A stretch of 64,000 nt of DNA, taken from contig CM060950.1 of assembly GCA_030765055.1 (NCBI GenBank), positions 463,247,689-463,311,688 of the forward strand. Reading direction: 5' to 3'. The notes under the pieces are model-generated. The model saw nothing but the letters and a program-made list of their open reading frames with translations, was not told where the DNA came from and ran no database searches. Below are positions 44,355 through 55,190 of this stretch, in pieces; positions within the stretch are counted from its first letter, which is position 1, and the number at the start of each line of letters is the position of its first letter. Origin of the DNA: Mantis religiosa. Lineage: Eukaryota; Arthropoda; Insecta; Mantodea; Mantidae. Position numbers and translations under genes: made by a program.

Positions 44355-44911
44355 ACTAGGCTAATTTAGTGCATTTTATTTTTATTGCATTCGTTTTACA
44401 TCAGTATGTATTTATCTTTTTTGCGTTATGCAGTATGCTTTAGTCTGTATCCGATTGATCTATATTTATGTGTATTGCTTTAACCTATATTAATGTGAAA
44501 TAAATCCCGAAAGTTGGCTCTATGGTTGTTATGGTCATTAGGCATTAATCTTGGCAAAATGCCACAGTTTCTGTGAGCAGAGAATTAAGGAGGCTTTGGT
44601 CATTTCCTCCAAGAGGAGCACGCTTAATCATGATGGTGCATTTCAGTTCAGCTCCTCCTGGAAACTGGCCTTAAAAATGGAAATCCGTTGACTTATGAAG
44701 CACAGATCAATACGTCTTGATAATCAAGTTAGGTAGTTACGTTTCTTTGACCCAAGTAATTTCCTATACTCACGCCATCTCCTGACCCGGCATTTAATTG
44801 ACCAAAATCAGTCGTTTGCCCAGTAATGCAAATTTTGATAGTGTTTTTTCTTTGTTTATATTTTTGTCATATCCAGTGATTCATTTGTGGTTATAAGATT
44901 TATTAAATATA

Positions 44912-44942
44912 CTGATGATGGGAGAGATGCACACTCCTGAAA
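44912..44942 (+). ncRNA. Hammerhead-like core, conserved between units
   Basis: CTGATGA, then a GGAG/CTCC stem with a nine-base loop, and GAAA, followed by CATTGATGTC with a possible GUC site. The same core is at 32908-32938 without change in the boxes. Helices I and III are poor. Confidence 0.3.
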
Positions 44943-45705
44943 CATTGATGTCTAATTGTCTTTTCAACTGGCTTGCTTCCCGATAACAAATTGAGCATAT
45001 TCGTCGCCAGGAAAAGCTTCAGGTCTTATTTTATATACAGAGGGTGTTTCGAAACGACACCAAAGGTATAAATAGAAGTAGTTGTTGAGCTTTTATGAGA
45101 CACATATAGATAGCTTTTACCACAAATATACCCCCATAAAAAATGCTACAGAATGAGTGTAGATTAGGCAGTTACAGGAACAACACTGCATGCCTCAGGC
45201 TATCGATGTTCACAGGTAGGTGACAGCGTGCCACCTGCTGTTGCTGTTTGTGAACATTCCGATATAATCCACTGTAGCTTGCTACTATTAAGAATTGCTC
45301 TGGCTTATGAAACTACAATGAAGAAGCTATTCTTTAGTTTTTTGTTTATGGGTGTTTAACATGTTCCAACATTCCGTTATAACAGTAAATGAGGGCAAAT
45401 AAGCTGCTGGAAATAAGTAACTTAAACCTTTTAGAGGGAAGTTAATGTTAGTGAGATTGAGGATGGAAGCATTAAGTAATAAAAAGAACAGCAAATAATA
45501 TCAAAGAATTGTAGATAAAGTTAACCAAAACAAAACGCCTTATCCAATAGGACAAGCACATTATTTCATTGCTTCTTTTTGTAATTTTAGGCCAGCCAAT
45601 GTCAAGTCATATTGGATGATGAATGAAAAGTGTGAAATATTGCACAAATGAGCCCAGGTTCCTTAGAGCCAATGCTAAATAAAGAATTTGTAACTGAAAA
45701 GGAAG

Positions 45706-45939
45706 TTGTTGTTTTTACAGTATCTGGTTGAAACAGATCATAGGAAAACGAGGAAACTTGGAACTGTCCAAGTCGAATTCTTTAGAAGTAACTGCACTTT
45801 GCCCCATTACCTGAAAGAAAGGCTAGGGTCACTGATTAAGAGCAAGGATCAATGCTTTTGTTTTCCTGGCCGGTGCATCCCAATAACAACTTTTGAGTTT
45901 CACACACCAGTGCTTCCGCGCTTCCTGGTAACAAAATAA
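45706..45939 (+). other. Open frame of unknown type, unit B copy
   Basis: Same frame as 33698-33931 (LGTVQVEFFRSNCTLPHYLK..., PRFLVTK). Unknown; see the unit A entry. Confidence 0.25.
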
Positions 45940-46129
45940 TGTAATATTTATTGCTGCATAAAATTATACCTAAGGGAATTTGAAGCTGCTACACCAAAAT
46001 TCGGACTAGTTAAGTTATAAACAACAAAACAGCTATATTGTGTATGTTTGTGTCTGTGTGTGAGTCTAATGTACAGAATTTGATAGTAAAATCATTCCTC
46101 TTCCTGTTTCCCAATATTTAGAGCCTAGA

Positions 46130-47640
46130 TCATAATCTTTTTTGACAATTTTATGGTGATTAATGTACATTAGATGATCTTCACCACATAGGAAGCATTG
46201 TGGGGAAGTCAGTAATCCAGTTCTGAACAAATATCCACTCAGACGATCATGGCCTGTGATTAATCTGTTGTAATGTTCAATTTAATCACTGGATTAATCG
46301 TTGTATTTATATGAACAAATCTTGTTCGTTTCTCCTTTCCTTAATTTTTTTCTTCATTCCAAGAAAATCCTCGGAGTGCTGTACTCTCGCATGCTTTATC
46401 CTGGTTCTTGGGAACATCTGGGAAATATCCCTCGGTTGTTCCTGCTCCTCCAGGCCTGGTACATGATTTGTCCTCCATTTATCTCTTATTATTTTCTAGA
46501 TGAACCTGGCATTGTTCTAAGTTTATTCTAGAGATCCTTCCAATTACGTTTTTCCCAGGAAGTAAGATATCTGTCAGAATTAGTGATGAAAATATTTTTA
46601 ATTACTCGTTTAACTGCCTCATAGGGGATACTCTGTTTCATTGTTGGGGCAATTTTGTAAGCCTTCTTGGCCAACATCCACTTACTCGTTCTCAAAAATT
46701 CCACAGTGGGATGGAATCCATCAGAAAACTATATATTTCATTATTTTTTAGAGATGTTTAGTCACATTATGTATTTTACTTATTTTTTCCATTTTAGGGC
46801 AGTCAGTTGAACGAATGGCCTGAAAAGCTGCTTTGGACTCTAATAAGAAAATTATTTTGAAAAGCTTATTTGTCCAGGTGAATCAATTTTGTAAGGAATT
46901 AAAAGCTTATAAATTTCTCCATCAAATCTTGTGAAATAATTTTCCAACAAGAAAGAAAATAATTTACAAGTACTTTTTGGTTGTAAAGAGAGCCATGTGT
47001 ATAGATGTGACTCCATTCATCATTAGGATAGCTTACATTTATGGTCCCAAGAGCACATACTTTAGGTTCTATAGCTGAATTTTGTTTCTTTTTAAAATCT
47101 GCGATTAGACCAACGTTGTCTTCTACTTCAATGATGTTCAGTGGGTTGTCAGATTGGCTATTGTGAACCTGCCATGGAGAAGCTGAGTATGCTTGGGCAA
47201 TTACTCCACCTTTGTTGTCTAATGGCTGGTGGGCCAGGGCAGATGTACAGTCCGGTGCACGGAAATGTTCCGATGCTGATGATAAATTTTGATGTGTTAC
47301 TTTATATAACGTTGGCATAAGAATTTCACCATTCCTATTCTACACCAGGTCTGGATGTGCCATTCTCTTATTGGTTTATGTGAATGTCCAATAACACAAT
47401 GACTGATGAACAAGGCACTTAGCCATGATGCGTAGTGCAAGGGAAGGAGTGAGGGGAATTTGACCTTAGTGCAAAGATTGTCAAGAACACCTCCTTGCTG
47501 TGTCCATTGCTCATTGGTTTGATGTCATAGCTCTGGAATTCCATTTTAGGAACAGGGGAGAAGATAAGGAGTGAGTTAAATGAAACAGTGTTGTTGAATA
47601 TATTGTACTCTATACTATACACGCCATTTGCAGTGAGCAA
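46130..47640 (-). pseudogene. R1-like LINE 3' half, unit B
   Basis: The frame 46899-47318 holds YSASPWQVHNSQSDNPLNI, then YPNDEWSHIYTHGSLYNQK. The rest matches unit A with the same stops, showing that the LINE was already dead when the duplication happened. Confidence 0.65.
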
Positions 47641-48752
47641 AAAATATGGATGTTACGAAAAAAAAATGTTACGAAGCCCGAAGCAAGCTATATAGTTACA
47701 GTGCAAACAGTGTTTTATACTGTTCCAATATGTCACTTGAGAATGTTTTGTCACTAGAAGTTTCTTGATTATATAAGGCCAATACAAAGCCCAGCAGTGA
47801 GTTTGTGTGTACTTTGACTGTCAGTCAACTGAGTTGAGTTAATGAGCATGGCTCTGTGATGAAAAGTCGGTACACTGAGGCAGTTAACAAGTTGTGAATT
47901 GGTCAGTTAAGTTGTGTGAGTTGACAGAGCAGTGCATAGAAGAGCAGTGAATATCAGAATTGTTGTGTTTAGAGTTGGCATACAGCTCTGTGTAAGAGGA
48001 ACACTTGTGGGTACTTAGGAGAGATTACTAGCACTGCACAAGTAGGAGCATGCTAAAGACACATTAAAGAGATTTTTTGAAGCTCTATATCTGGTAGATA
48101 TGTGGTGAATAAAGTTGAAAAAAGTAATATAAAAAACTTTATAGTTTGTTTCAAAAGATTTCTTCACTGTGGCATGAAAATAAAGGTAACTAATAATTAC
48201 AGATACGAGTCCTTATGCTCTAATAACAATATTAATGAATGTGCAATTATGTTTTTAAAACATCCATAATACGCACCTAAATATGCTCTTATAAGAATTA
48301 AGATTATGAACCTGCAGGAAAATTTCTGAAACTGAATTTCTAAATCCACAACTGAGTATTTTAAAATGCTTTGCTCTGTTTAAATTATAGGTTTTACTTT
48401 AGAAAATATTACATTTCTAAACGATATCATTAAAATTAAACTGAACAATACCCATTAATATAATCACTACACGGTAACAGAATTCTGAGCTTTCCTCATA
48501 CCCTGAGGTAACTGCCAAAACCGAATAAGGTAGACATTAATAGATGTGACATGAGCTAAAGATTGTGTTGCATAATCAGTGACACAATATTTCAAGACTA
48601 ACCCATTGGAACACATCATACTTGGTAAGATAAAAGGAATAAAATGAACATTTATTTATAAAATAAACCTCAAACGTATGCAGCATAATTTAGGGGATGA
48701 TGAAAAACTATATTTGACAACAAAACATATTCTACTAATAACATGTACTTAC

Positions 48753-48790
48753 CGATTTCTTCTGGCTGGTGTTTCATAGCCTTGGGCCCT
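48753..48790 (-). CDS. Exon 2 of the host gene (second exon of cassette, unit B)
   Basis: A 38-nt minus-strand exon with acceptor GATTGTTCTGTAG at 48791 and donor AATCG|GTAAGTAC at 48752. It encodes RAQGYETPARRN plus two bases. It differs from exon 5 at three positions, two of which change the residue. Confidence 0.65.
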
Positions 48791-48879
48791 CTACAGAACA
48801 ATCAGAAAAGACAATTATATCATTTGTATCAGAAAAATAGCATCAAAAACTGTAAAGGTAGAACTTTGCTTATACCTAC

Positions 48880-48903
48880 CCAGTTCTGTTGCATTTGAAT
48901 GTT
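48880..48903 (-). CDS. Exon 1 seen (24-nt microexon, unit B)
   Basis: Acceptor GCAATTACAG at 48904 and donor AACTGG|GTAGGTAT at 48879. It is phase 0 on both sides and encodes NIQMQQNW. It is the most 5' exon I can support. There is no start codon, so the gene begins further upstream, beyond 49 kb or outside the window. Confidence 0.6.
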
Positions 48904-49439
48904 CTGTAATTGCAATTTAAAGATAAATAATTCTGCAAATCTTAATCTGCTACGCTCAAATAAATCTCTTTAGGAACAGCACAAAACATAGTCACAGTAA
49001 CATGGCAACAAGCAATTATTAGTCTACTGTTTAATTCATTTATTATGTTTGTAGAGTTGAAAGTTTATATAATAGCAAAATTTGGATTAAACTCAATTAA
49101 AACCTCCTTCAGTTAGACTTACTAAAATAATAAAGGAAAATGCTGTATAAATGGCTTTAGATAAATTTATATATATAATACTTAAAGATCAGTTTAGGAG
49201 GTTGTTTTTTGTTTCATTTGCATAGCTCACTTTAACTTTTGTGGTGATATTAGGTGACTTTGATTTGAGAAACAACTGTTGATGTTCAACTGGAAACATT
49301 ACCAAAAGCTACAAAAATACTACTTCATACGTAAAATATGAAGCAATTAACAGTGAGGCAAACAAATATATACAAATATCATTATTTGTAACTTAAAGCT
49401 TCACTCACCTTATAAAAAATGGTTTTACTTTAGCTTTTA

Positions 49440-50240
49440 GGTTACTATGCACAATTTTGCTTATAATAACATATATGCTTTTAATTTAAATTTTATAGAT
49501 ACTTAATCCAAAATTAAATTATATTTAAAACTTCAAAAGAAAAAGAGATTCATTCTTGCAGATATTTTTTTTTCTAAATTTTTGTTTAAAACATAAGGTA
49601 ATTCCTACCTTTGTTAGAAAAACTATTAAATTTGTTAATTATAGTATTGATCAAAAAGCTGCGGAGAAAAAAGTAATTCAAGTTGAAAGAAGTTTACTTT
49701 TTAAAGACTTAAATAATATTGAGCTTAAATTATATCATTTGCATCTAAAATTAACAACGATTTTAAGTAATTCAAGTTTGCTTAGTTTAGAATCCAAATT
49801 ATTCCATATTCTTAATCTAAAAAGGAAAAATAAAACTGCTAAATTGAAAAACAATTTATGTGATTTGCGTTTGAAACAAAATAAATTAAACTCAGTTATT
49901 AAAAATAAGGATGATAATGTTTTTAATTTATCAAATTGTATCATTAATGAAAAAGAGTTTAATTTTTTTAATCAATATTTAAAAAAGGTGTGTAGATTTT
50001 TAAAAACTATACGTAAATATATCGCAGATATAGAACTTGCTAATCAAGATTGAAGTGAAAATAACAAAACATTGATTAAATTAAAATATAACAAAATATT
50101 ACATACTGAATCATTAAATCAAAAGGATTTAATTTTTACTAAAGCGGATAAAGGTAATAGAACTGTAATTTTAGATAAACCCGATTATATTATTAGAGTA
50201 AACTACTTACTTCAAGGTGAAAAAAAACTGGAGAATTTAT
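49440..50240 (+). pseudogene. Penelope-like element N-terminal part, unit B
   Basis: The frame 49556-50053 is open for 165 codons: FLNFCLKHKVIPTFVRKTIK, LLFKDLNNIELKLYHLHLKL, ending IADIELANQD before a TGA. QKDLIFTKADKGNRTVILDK then continues in the conserved start of the RT. The copy is less damaged than that in unit A and stops at the same truncation point (VNYLLQGEKK). Confidence 0.7.
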
Positions 50241-51257
50241 AATACTTATCATCATTTCTGATAAGATAAGTGAAGTTTTAAGTTATAAATTACTATATTT
50301 GTATATACTACTTCATAGTGTAAACCAGACACTAATGGAACATTTGGATCTGAGACCTGTTTAAATAATATTACATTTGTATTTGCATAGCCTGCTTTAG
50401 AGTTATGTCCTCATTTCTGTTTGGTAGTAGGTGGTCCAAGTGAAACACACCTGTTGATGGCCAACATAATGAGGTAGGAAAAGGCTAAACTTTTACTAGA
50501 TATCAATCGACATCTTTCCAATACACTCTAGTAGGTAATTCAACAAGGATCTCTCAGCAGAAGTTTCTGACTACACCCAACAGGTATATAAAGCTGCTGC
50601 TAAGCCTGGAGAGTTTTTTCTCAATCTTCAAGCACTAGTTGATGATTACAGCTCTGTGGAAAGGAGTCATAAAGTTGTGGAATGGTGCAGGAAGCATTTC
50701 AAAGGTCAGTAAATGCAGCTCCTTGATGAAGAACTGACGGGCAGTAGAATGGGTAGCTCAGCAGTTTCTGTACAAATTTCAAAGTTCTGTTCAGAATTGG
50801 GTGTAGCTCCGAGTAAGAGATGGACTATGTGTAGTTCGAAAAAGATTATTAGCAATGCAAGTTGGTGCATGTTAAAAAAAACAGTTTTAAGTTGTGTATT
50901 TTGTAAAAGACCAAGTGATTGTACATTAGCATTGTGCTAACAATTTTGGTGACAAATACAGGAGTTTGAAGCAGCTTTGAGTTTTTGTCACAATAAATAA
51001 GTTTTCTTGACCTTGTTTTTATTACTAAACTCTCTCATGGTTCTTACTTGGTTTTCTATGACTGTCACGCTATTATTAAAATATGCCTATCTTGCTTTCT
51101 ATTGCAACCTGAAGTGTATACTTATCTTGACTCTTCCTTCTGAAACTTTTGACAGAGGATTCATTCCATTATGGTTTTAATTGCTTTACAAAATGAAACT
51201 TCACCAAGAGAAACCTTTCTTTGATTGAGCTTCTCCATATAGATGTGCTACCACAGA
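50241..51257. other. Unclassified sequence at the end of unit B
   Basis: Twin of 38481-39500. The plus-strand frame 50713-50940 (LDEELTGSRMGSSAV...) is open here but broken in unit A. No family recognised. Confidence 0.3.
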
Positions 51258-52265
51258 ACTTGATATACAGATTTCAACAGAAGTATATGATCAGAGAACC
51301 CCTGAGCCAAAAATAGCATTTTCAGGAAAGCTAGATGTGTATTAGTGACACAATAAATCTCTGTATCAAAAATGAATGTTGCCAAAAACTGCTTTTTTTA
51401 TTGCCTTTGGTTAGTTAGCGCTTCCATCAGTTGGGGTTCATTTCATGACTCTCCTTCTTGTTGCACTTCTGAAAAACTATCAACAGGTTGGTGAAAAAAT
51501 GCAGTACAACTAAAGGATCCTATAATTTTGAAATTTAGTCTAGATTAGATAACTATTTCATAAATATTTGACAGTCAGTTTAAACGGATAATAGTGAGGT
51601 ATCTTCCTAAATGCTCCAGGTAGTGTGTGTGTGCGCGCGTGCGTGCGTGTATGCGTGCGTGCGTGCGTGCGTGTTTGTGTGTGTCCGCATGTGCGTATAT
51701 AAAGAAATCTGGTTAGATTCTTGGTTTACAGATTGTGATATTTTCTTTTGACGATGTTTTTCTCTCATTGTTTAATTTCTTGATAAACAAATTTTAAAAC
51801 ATATTCAAAATTCAAATATATATAACGATCCAGAAAAATAAGCTTGTAAAAAGAAAATCTAGGCCATGGTTATGCAAGATCAAGTATCTTTAGTAGAATT
51901 TAAACACAATAATGCTTTCAACCTGCTATACGGGTGTACAGAAGATTTGGAATATTGCTCATAAGTTTATGATCTGAATGCTTCTTAACCCAAGTTTAAG
52001 TTGGGCTACATGGTATGTCCACACTCCGAATATTATTTGGACATTTTTCCTTTTTATTTCAATCTGTTTGAAAACATAAGTCACGCTATAACTATACAAT
52101 GATGGTCAAATGTTTTTTATTTTTTAATTTTTTTAAGTTGTCCAAGATGTATTGCTATCTGTTGCCAATTTGGTAAAAGTTTTTTGAAAACTTAGCTGCT
52201 TTTGCCATTTTCCTTAATAATGATAATAGATACATTTGGTCTGTATAAACATTAATATACAGTAG
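51258..52265. other. No gene; contains a GT/GTGC microsatellite
   Basis: A TG/CG-rich simple repeat with GTGC units lies at 51620-51690. The remainder is AT-rich with nothing assignable. Confidence 0.5.
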
Positions 52266-52361
52266 CTTCCTGAAGCTGATGCCATTTATGAAGTAACGGA
52301 GAATTCTGATTCTGAGGGAAAGATTTTCAAGCTTTTAGACCAGGAACATGTTAAGGATGAT
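52266..52361 (+). CDS. Candidate plus-strand exon, unknown gene
   Basis: 96 nt, 32 codons, open in one frame: LPEADAIYEVTENSDSEGKI and FKLLDQEHVKDD. It is bounded by an acceptor-like ATATACAGTAG and an excellent donor GATGAT|GTAAGTTAT. An acidic, codon-like composition stands out from the AT-rich surroundings. It lies upstream of the minus-strand gene and on the opposite strand, so it would be part of a different gene or an old transposon. No family recognised. Confidence 0.35.
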
Positions 52362-52559
52362 GTAAGTTATGTTTATTATGGTAAGTAAACTTTTTCAACA
52401 AAAGAAATAATCTTTTCATTACCCAAAGCAACGGTGTCTCGAAAGGTTTGTTATTTTGATTATTAGATGCTGATAGCGACGAATACAACAGATATTTACA
52501 TAATAATACAACTTTGTTGAACCATGTGATGCTGAACCAATAACAATGGATCCTGTTCA

Positions 52560-52690
52560 ACTCAACTTTTGGAATAGTATATTCTATACCACCAGCAAAG
52601 TCCAGTCGCACTAACCCATTGATCGTTGGTTCAAATTCCGGCCATGCTATTGCATTCTTCATGTTGATTCTATCCATCAAAAACGTTTGG
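52560..52690 (+). mobile_element. SINE-B copy
   Basis: B box CGTTGGTTCAAATTCCGG and the end CATGTTGATTCTATCCAT; the head is partly lost. Confidence 0.7.
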
Positions 52691-52764
52691 CTATGCCCGC
52701 CTAGTGTGAACAAATGATTAATTTTCATATATTAACTAAAATAATAAGAGTTAAATGATGATGC

Positions 52765-52990
52765 CTGGCACTCAATTACTTACGGTAGTAAGTCGCCACA
52801 ATCTCAAATACGAGAGCCCATAGTGGTTTACCGGGGAAATATACGTGTCAAATGGAGAATTTGATGTCATGACAGCAAGTTGGCCATAGTAGCTCAATGG
52901 GTTAGAGTGATTGGATGGAAACCAGGATATCCGTGGTTCAAATCCCGGCCATGACATTGAATTTTTCATGTTGACTCTATCCATTAAATA
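52765..52990 (+). mobile_element. SINE-B copy, well preserved
   Basis: Contains GGTAGTAAGTCGCCAC, then the A box TAGCTCAATGGGTTAGAG, almost identical to a real tRNA A box region, and the B box CGTGGTTCAAATCCCGG. The end is TTTTTCATGTTGACTCTATC. This is the best reference copy of the family in the window. Confidence 0.8.
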
Positions 52991-53119
52991 GCTAGCAGAG
53001 TTTTAAAAGTTTTAAAGCTGCAACAATTTTCAGACTTGTTCAAGTATAAGCTAAAAGGCTGCAATATTTATGAAAATATCTTGGATGTTAATCACCCTTA
53101 AGAAAAAGGATTTGATAAA

Positions 53120-53510
53120 AGTCAACATTTTCATAACATGTTCTATGGAAAGACTAGTAGGGGGATTTTTTTGAAAATGTTTGCATTAACTATGAAAAAA
53201 TCTGTAAAAAGCAGTAGAGGGCCTCCAATACGCAAAAACCTAGGATTAGGTGTATGGGGACCGAATTATTATTCAATGGTAGACAACATGATAGGATTTT
53301 CAGGATTTAGGAATATATGGCATGTTTCAGTATGGATTTTATACTTGTAATCTTTATTTTGTATTTCCATTTGATGTAAAAGGAAAGATGAGAAATAAAT
53401 TACAAATTACAAACTATTTGAAAGCTGCCGATTTCTCCTTTTTGAGTTATGCTGTGGATGCATGCATCCACACAGAGTTGTTTAAAACAGGACTTCTGCT
53501 GTAGTCAGAA
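53120..53510 (+). other. Unassigned open frames
   Basis: A 70-codon frame at 53138-53350 (MFYGKTSRGIFLKMFALTMK..., GLGVWGPNYYSMVDNM) has no recognised family. It may be a transposase remnant or chance. Confidence 0.2.
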
Positions 53511-53930
53511 GCCTGTAAATGTGAATATCCAATGAAATCTGGACATACAATTTTTGGGTTGAATAGAGCAGTTCCCCTATTTAAAACTTATACCAATTTA
53601 GGTTGGAAAACCTTGGGTTTCTTTACTCAACTGATAAAAGCACCTAAGGATTGGATTGGATGATGCTACAGAGGGGATTTGGCAGAGTACCAGGCTTGGC
53701 TTATTGTACCCATGCCACAAGTGGGGCATCCCCTGCAGGAAGGATGATATGAGAGGAGATAAGAGGCCAACCGTCCTAAGAAGTGACGACTGTGCATAGG
53801 GCAGGGTCCCTACTCTTTACCAGTTGGAAAATTCCCGGTGGGCCAGTACAGCCGGAATTCCACTCACAGTAGTCTTAAAACAGGCCACTAGGCCAGCCCG
53901 GAGAATGTCCTAACAAAGGAGGAAGTTCCA

Positions 53931-54904
53931 ATGAGTAAGAACTATGATACAATGAAGCATAAAATATAGTTTTGAGTCGAACTAGTGCTCAGTGCTCCAA
54001 TTATTGCTAGTATTTACCTAGAACGCGCTTCGTTAGGATCTTCCTAACATCATCAGCTGTTGTCAACTAATAGATGTTAGTTTGGTGAACTCCTTGGAGG
54101 TGATAGGTACGTCTCTGTTGGTATCTTGATGAACTTGAAGTTTGGAATTTCTTCAAAGGTTGTGTCAAAATTACACAATTTTCTTTCATATTTCTTTATG
54201 AGGATTTTTTAACACGTGGTTAATGCAGCTGGCCCTTGGACACTTTTTAATAAGTGGATTTCTCGTTCTATATCATGATTCTCCTTACTAAAATGGTACA
54301 CTACCACTGATTTATCTATCTCTTTGGTCCTGATGTTGCTAAAATGCTCTGTACGCATAACGTTCAAGTTCCTTTTTTTTCCAATGTAAAAGTTGTCACA
54401 GCCTTTGCAGTTTATCCGGTACACACCTGATTTTTTGTCTGTGGGTATCTCCTTTGTATTTTGTGATTTCAAAAGGTGTTGTGTCCTAAATTTTTTCTGT
54501 GGGGCAAAATAATATTGTGCTCTTTAAAGACTTTTTGGAAAAGGTGTGTAGCTCTGGGATGATATGTAAAAGTTCTGTATGAAGTTTCATTGCTGATTGG
54601 GGAAAGGATGGTTTCTTGTTTTCATCTTTGTTGTCCTTTAAATTTATCAATTTTCTTTTTGACCAATTCAGCACTGATTCCATTGTATTCTTCGATGTGA
54701 ATGATATTATTGTACTCTTTGATATGTTCCATCTTGTTTAAAGGTACATTAACCAGGGTGTAAGTTAAACTGTTATCAACATGCTATTAGACATCTATTA
54801 GTCGACAACAGTTGACGTAAAGAAGATCCGAACAAAATACATTCTAGGTGAATACTAGCAGTAAGTGGAGCATTGAGTACTAGTTCAATTCAAAATTATA
54901 TTAA
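53931..54904 (-). mobile_element. Penelope-like element family beta with inverted ends
   Basis: It starts with the family terminus ATGAGTAAGAACTATGATAC (53931) and ends near 54898 with an inverted copy (CTAGCAGTAAGTGGAGCATTG). The minus strand runs from an RT tail (NKMEHIKEYNNIIHIEEY, about 54730) through FTYHPRATHLFQKVFKEHNI to the nuclease. The frame 54472-54209 holds GVYRINCKGCDNFYIGKKRN, HFSNIRTKEIDKSVVVYHFS and IEREIHLLKSVQGPAALTTC. A frameshift in the RT part and a broken WEK block disable it. Confidence 0.8.
54028..54056 (-). ncRNA. Hammerhead-like core at the end of PLE beta
   Basis: On the minus strand: CTGATGA (54056-54050), a perfect 7-bp stem GTTAGGA/TCCTAAC, and GAAG in place of GAAA, then CGCGTTC. 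Plus-strand relatives (25088-25122, 40345-40380) keep the right-hand part as AAAACGTG, so the family ancestor probably had GAAACG. It lies downstream of the nuclease, as in other PLEs. Confidence 0.4.
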
Positions 54905-55190
54905 AGGAGAAGGTGTTTAATATGAACATATCATCGTACCATGCAGCGCAAAGACAGCTGCCGACACTTCCAACCTGAACGGGTCCATCATATGAGATAT
55001 GTGAAATGTAGATGAAATGAAGGGTAAGGAAATTAGGGGAAAGTAATTAACCTACACAGTATTCACCTGATGACCTGGGGAAACCCCCCAAAAGAAAACA
55101 TGAGTCAGGTTGGTCTGCCACAGGAGTCAAACCCCGACCTGATGAATGTGGGCAGACAAAAACACCTGAGCCATCCTGCTCGGTAAATCA

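Larger units (their letters stand above)
39509..51257 (+). repeat. Tandem duplication, unit B
   Basis: Second copy of the segment, about 11.7 kb, beginning right after unit A ends (GCTGCTACCACGGAG then A-rich, then ACATAAAACAAAC...) and ending at CTACCACAGAAC. The joint lies inside a PLE on one side. It lacks the PLE insertion and three other segments of unit A. Confidence 0.9.
53635..55190. repeat. Dispersed repeat family R, split by a PLE
   Basis: The two halves 53635-53930 and 54905-55190 correspond in order to the uninterrupted copy at 19030-19620. The PLE at 53931-54904 lies exactly between them, so it inserted into this repeat. Confidence 0.65.
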
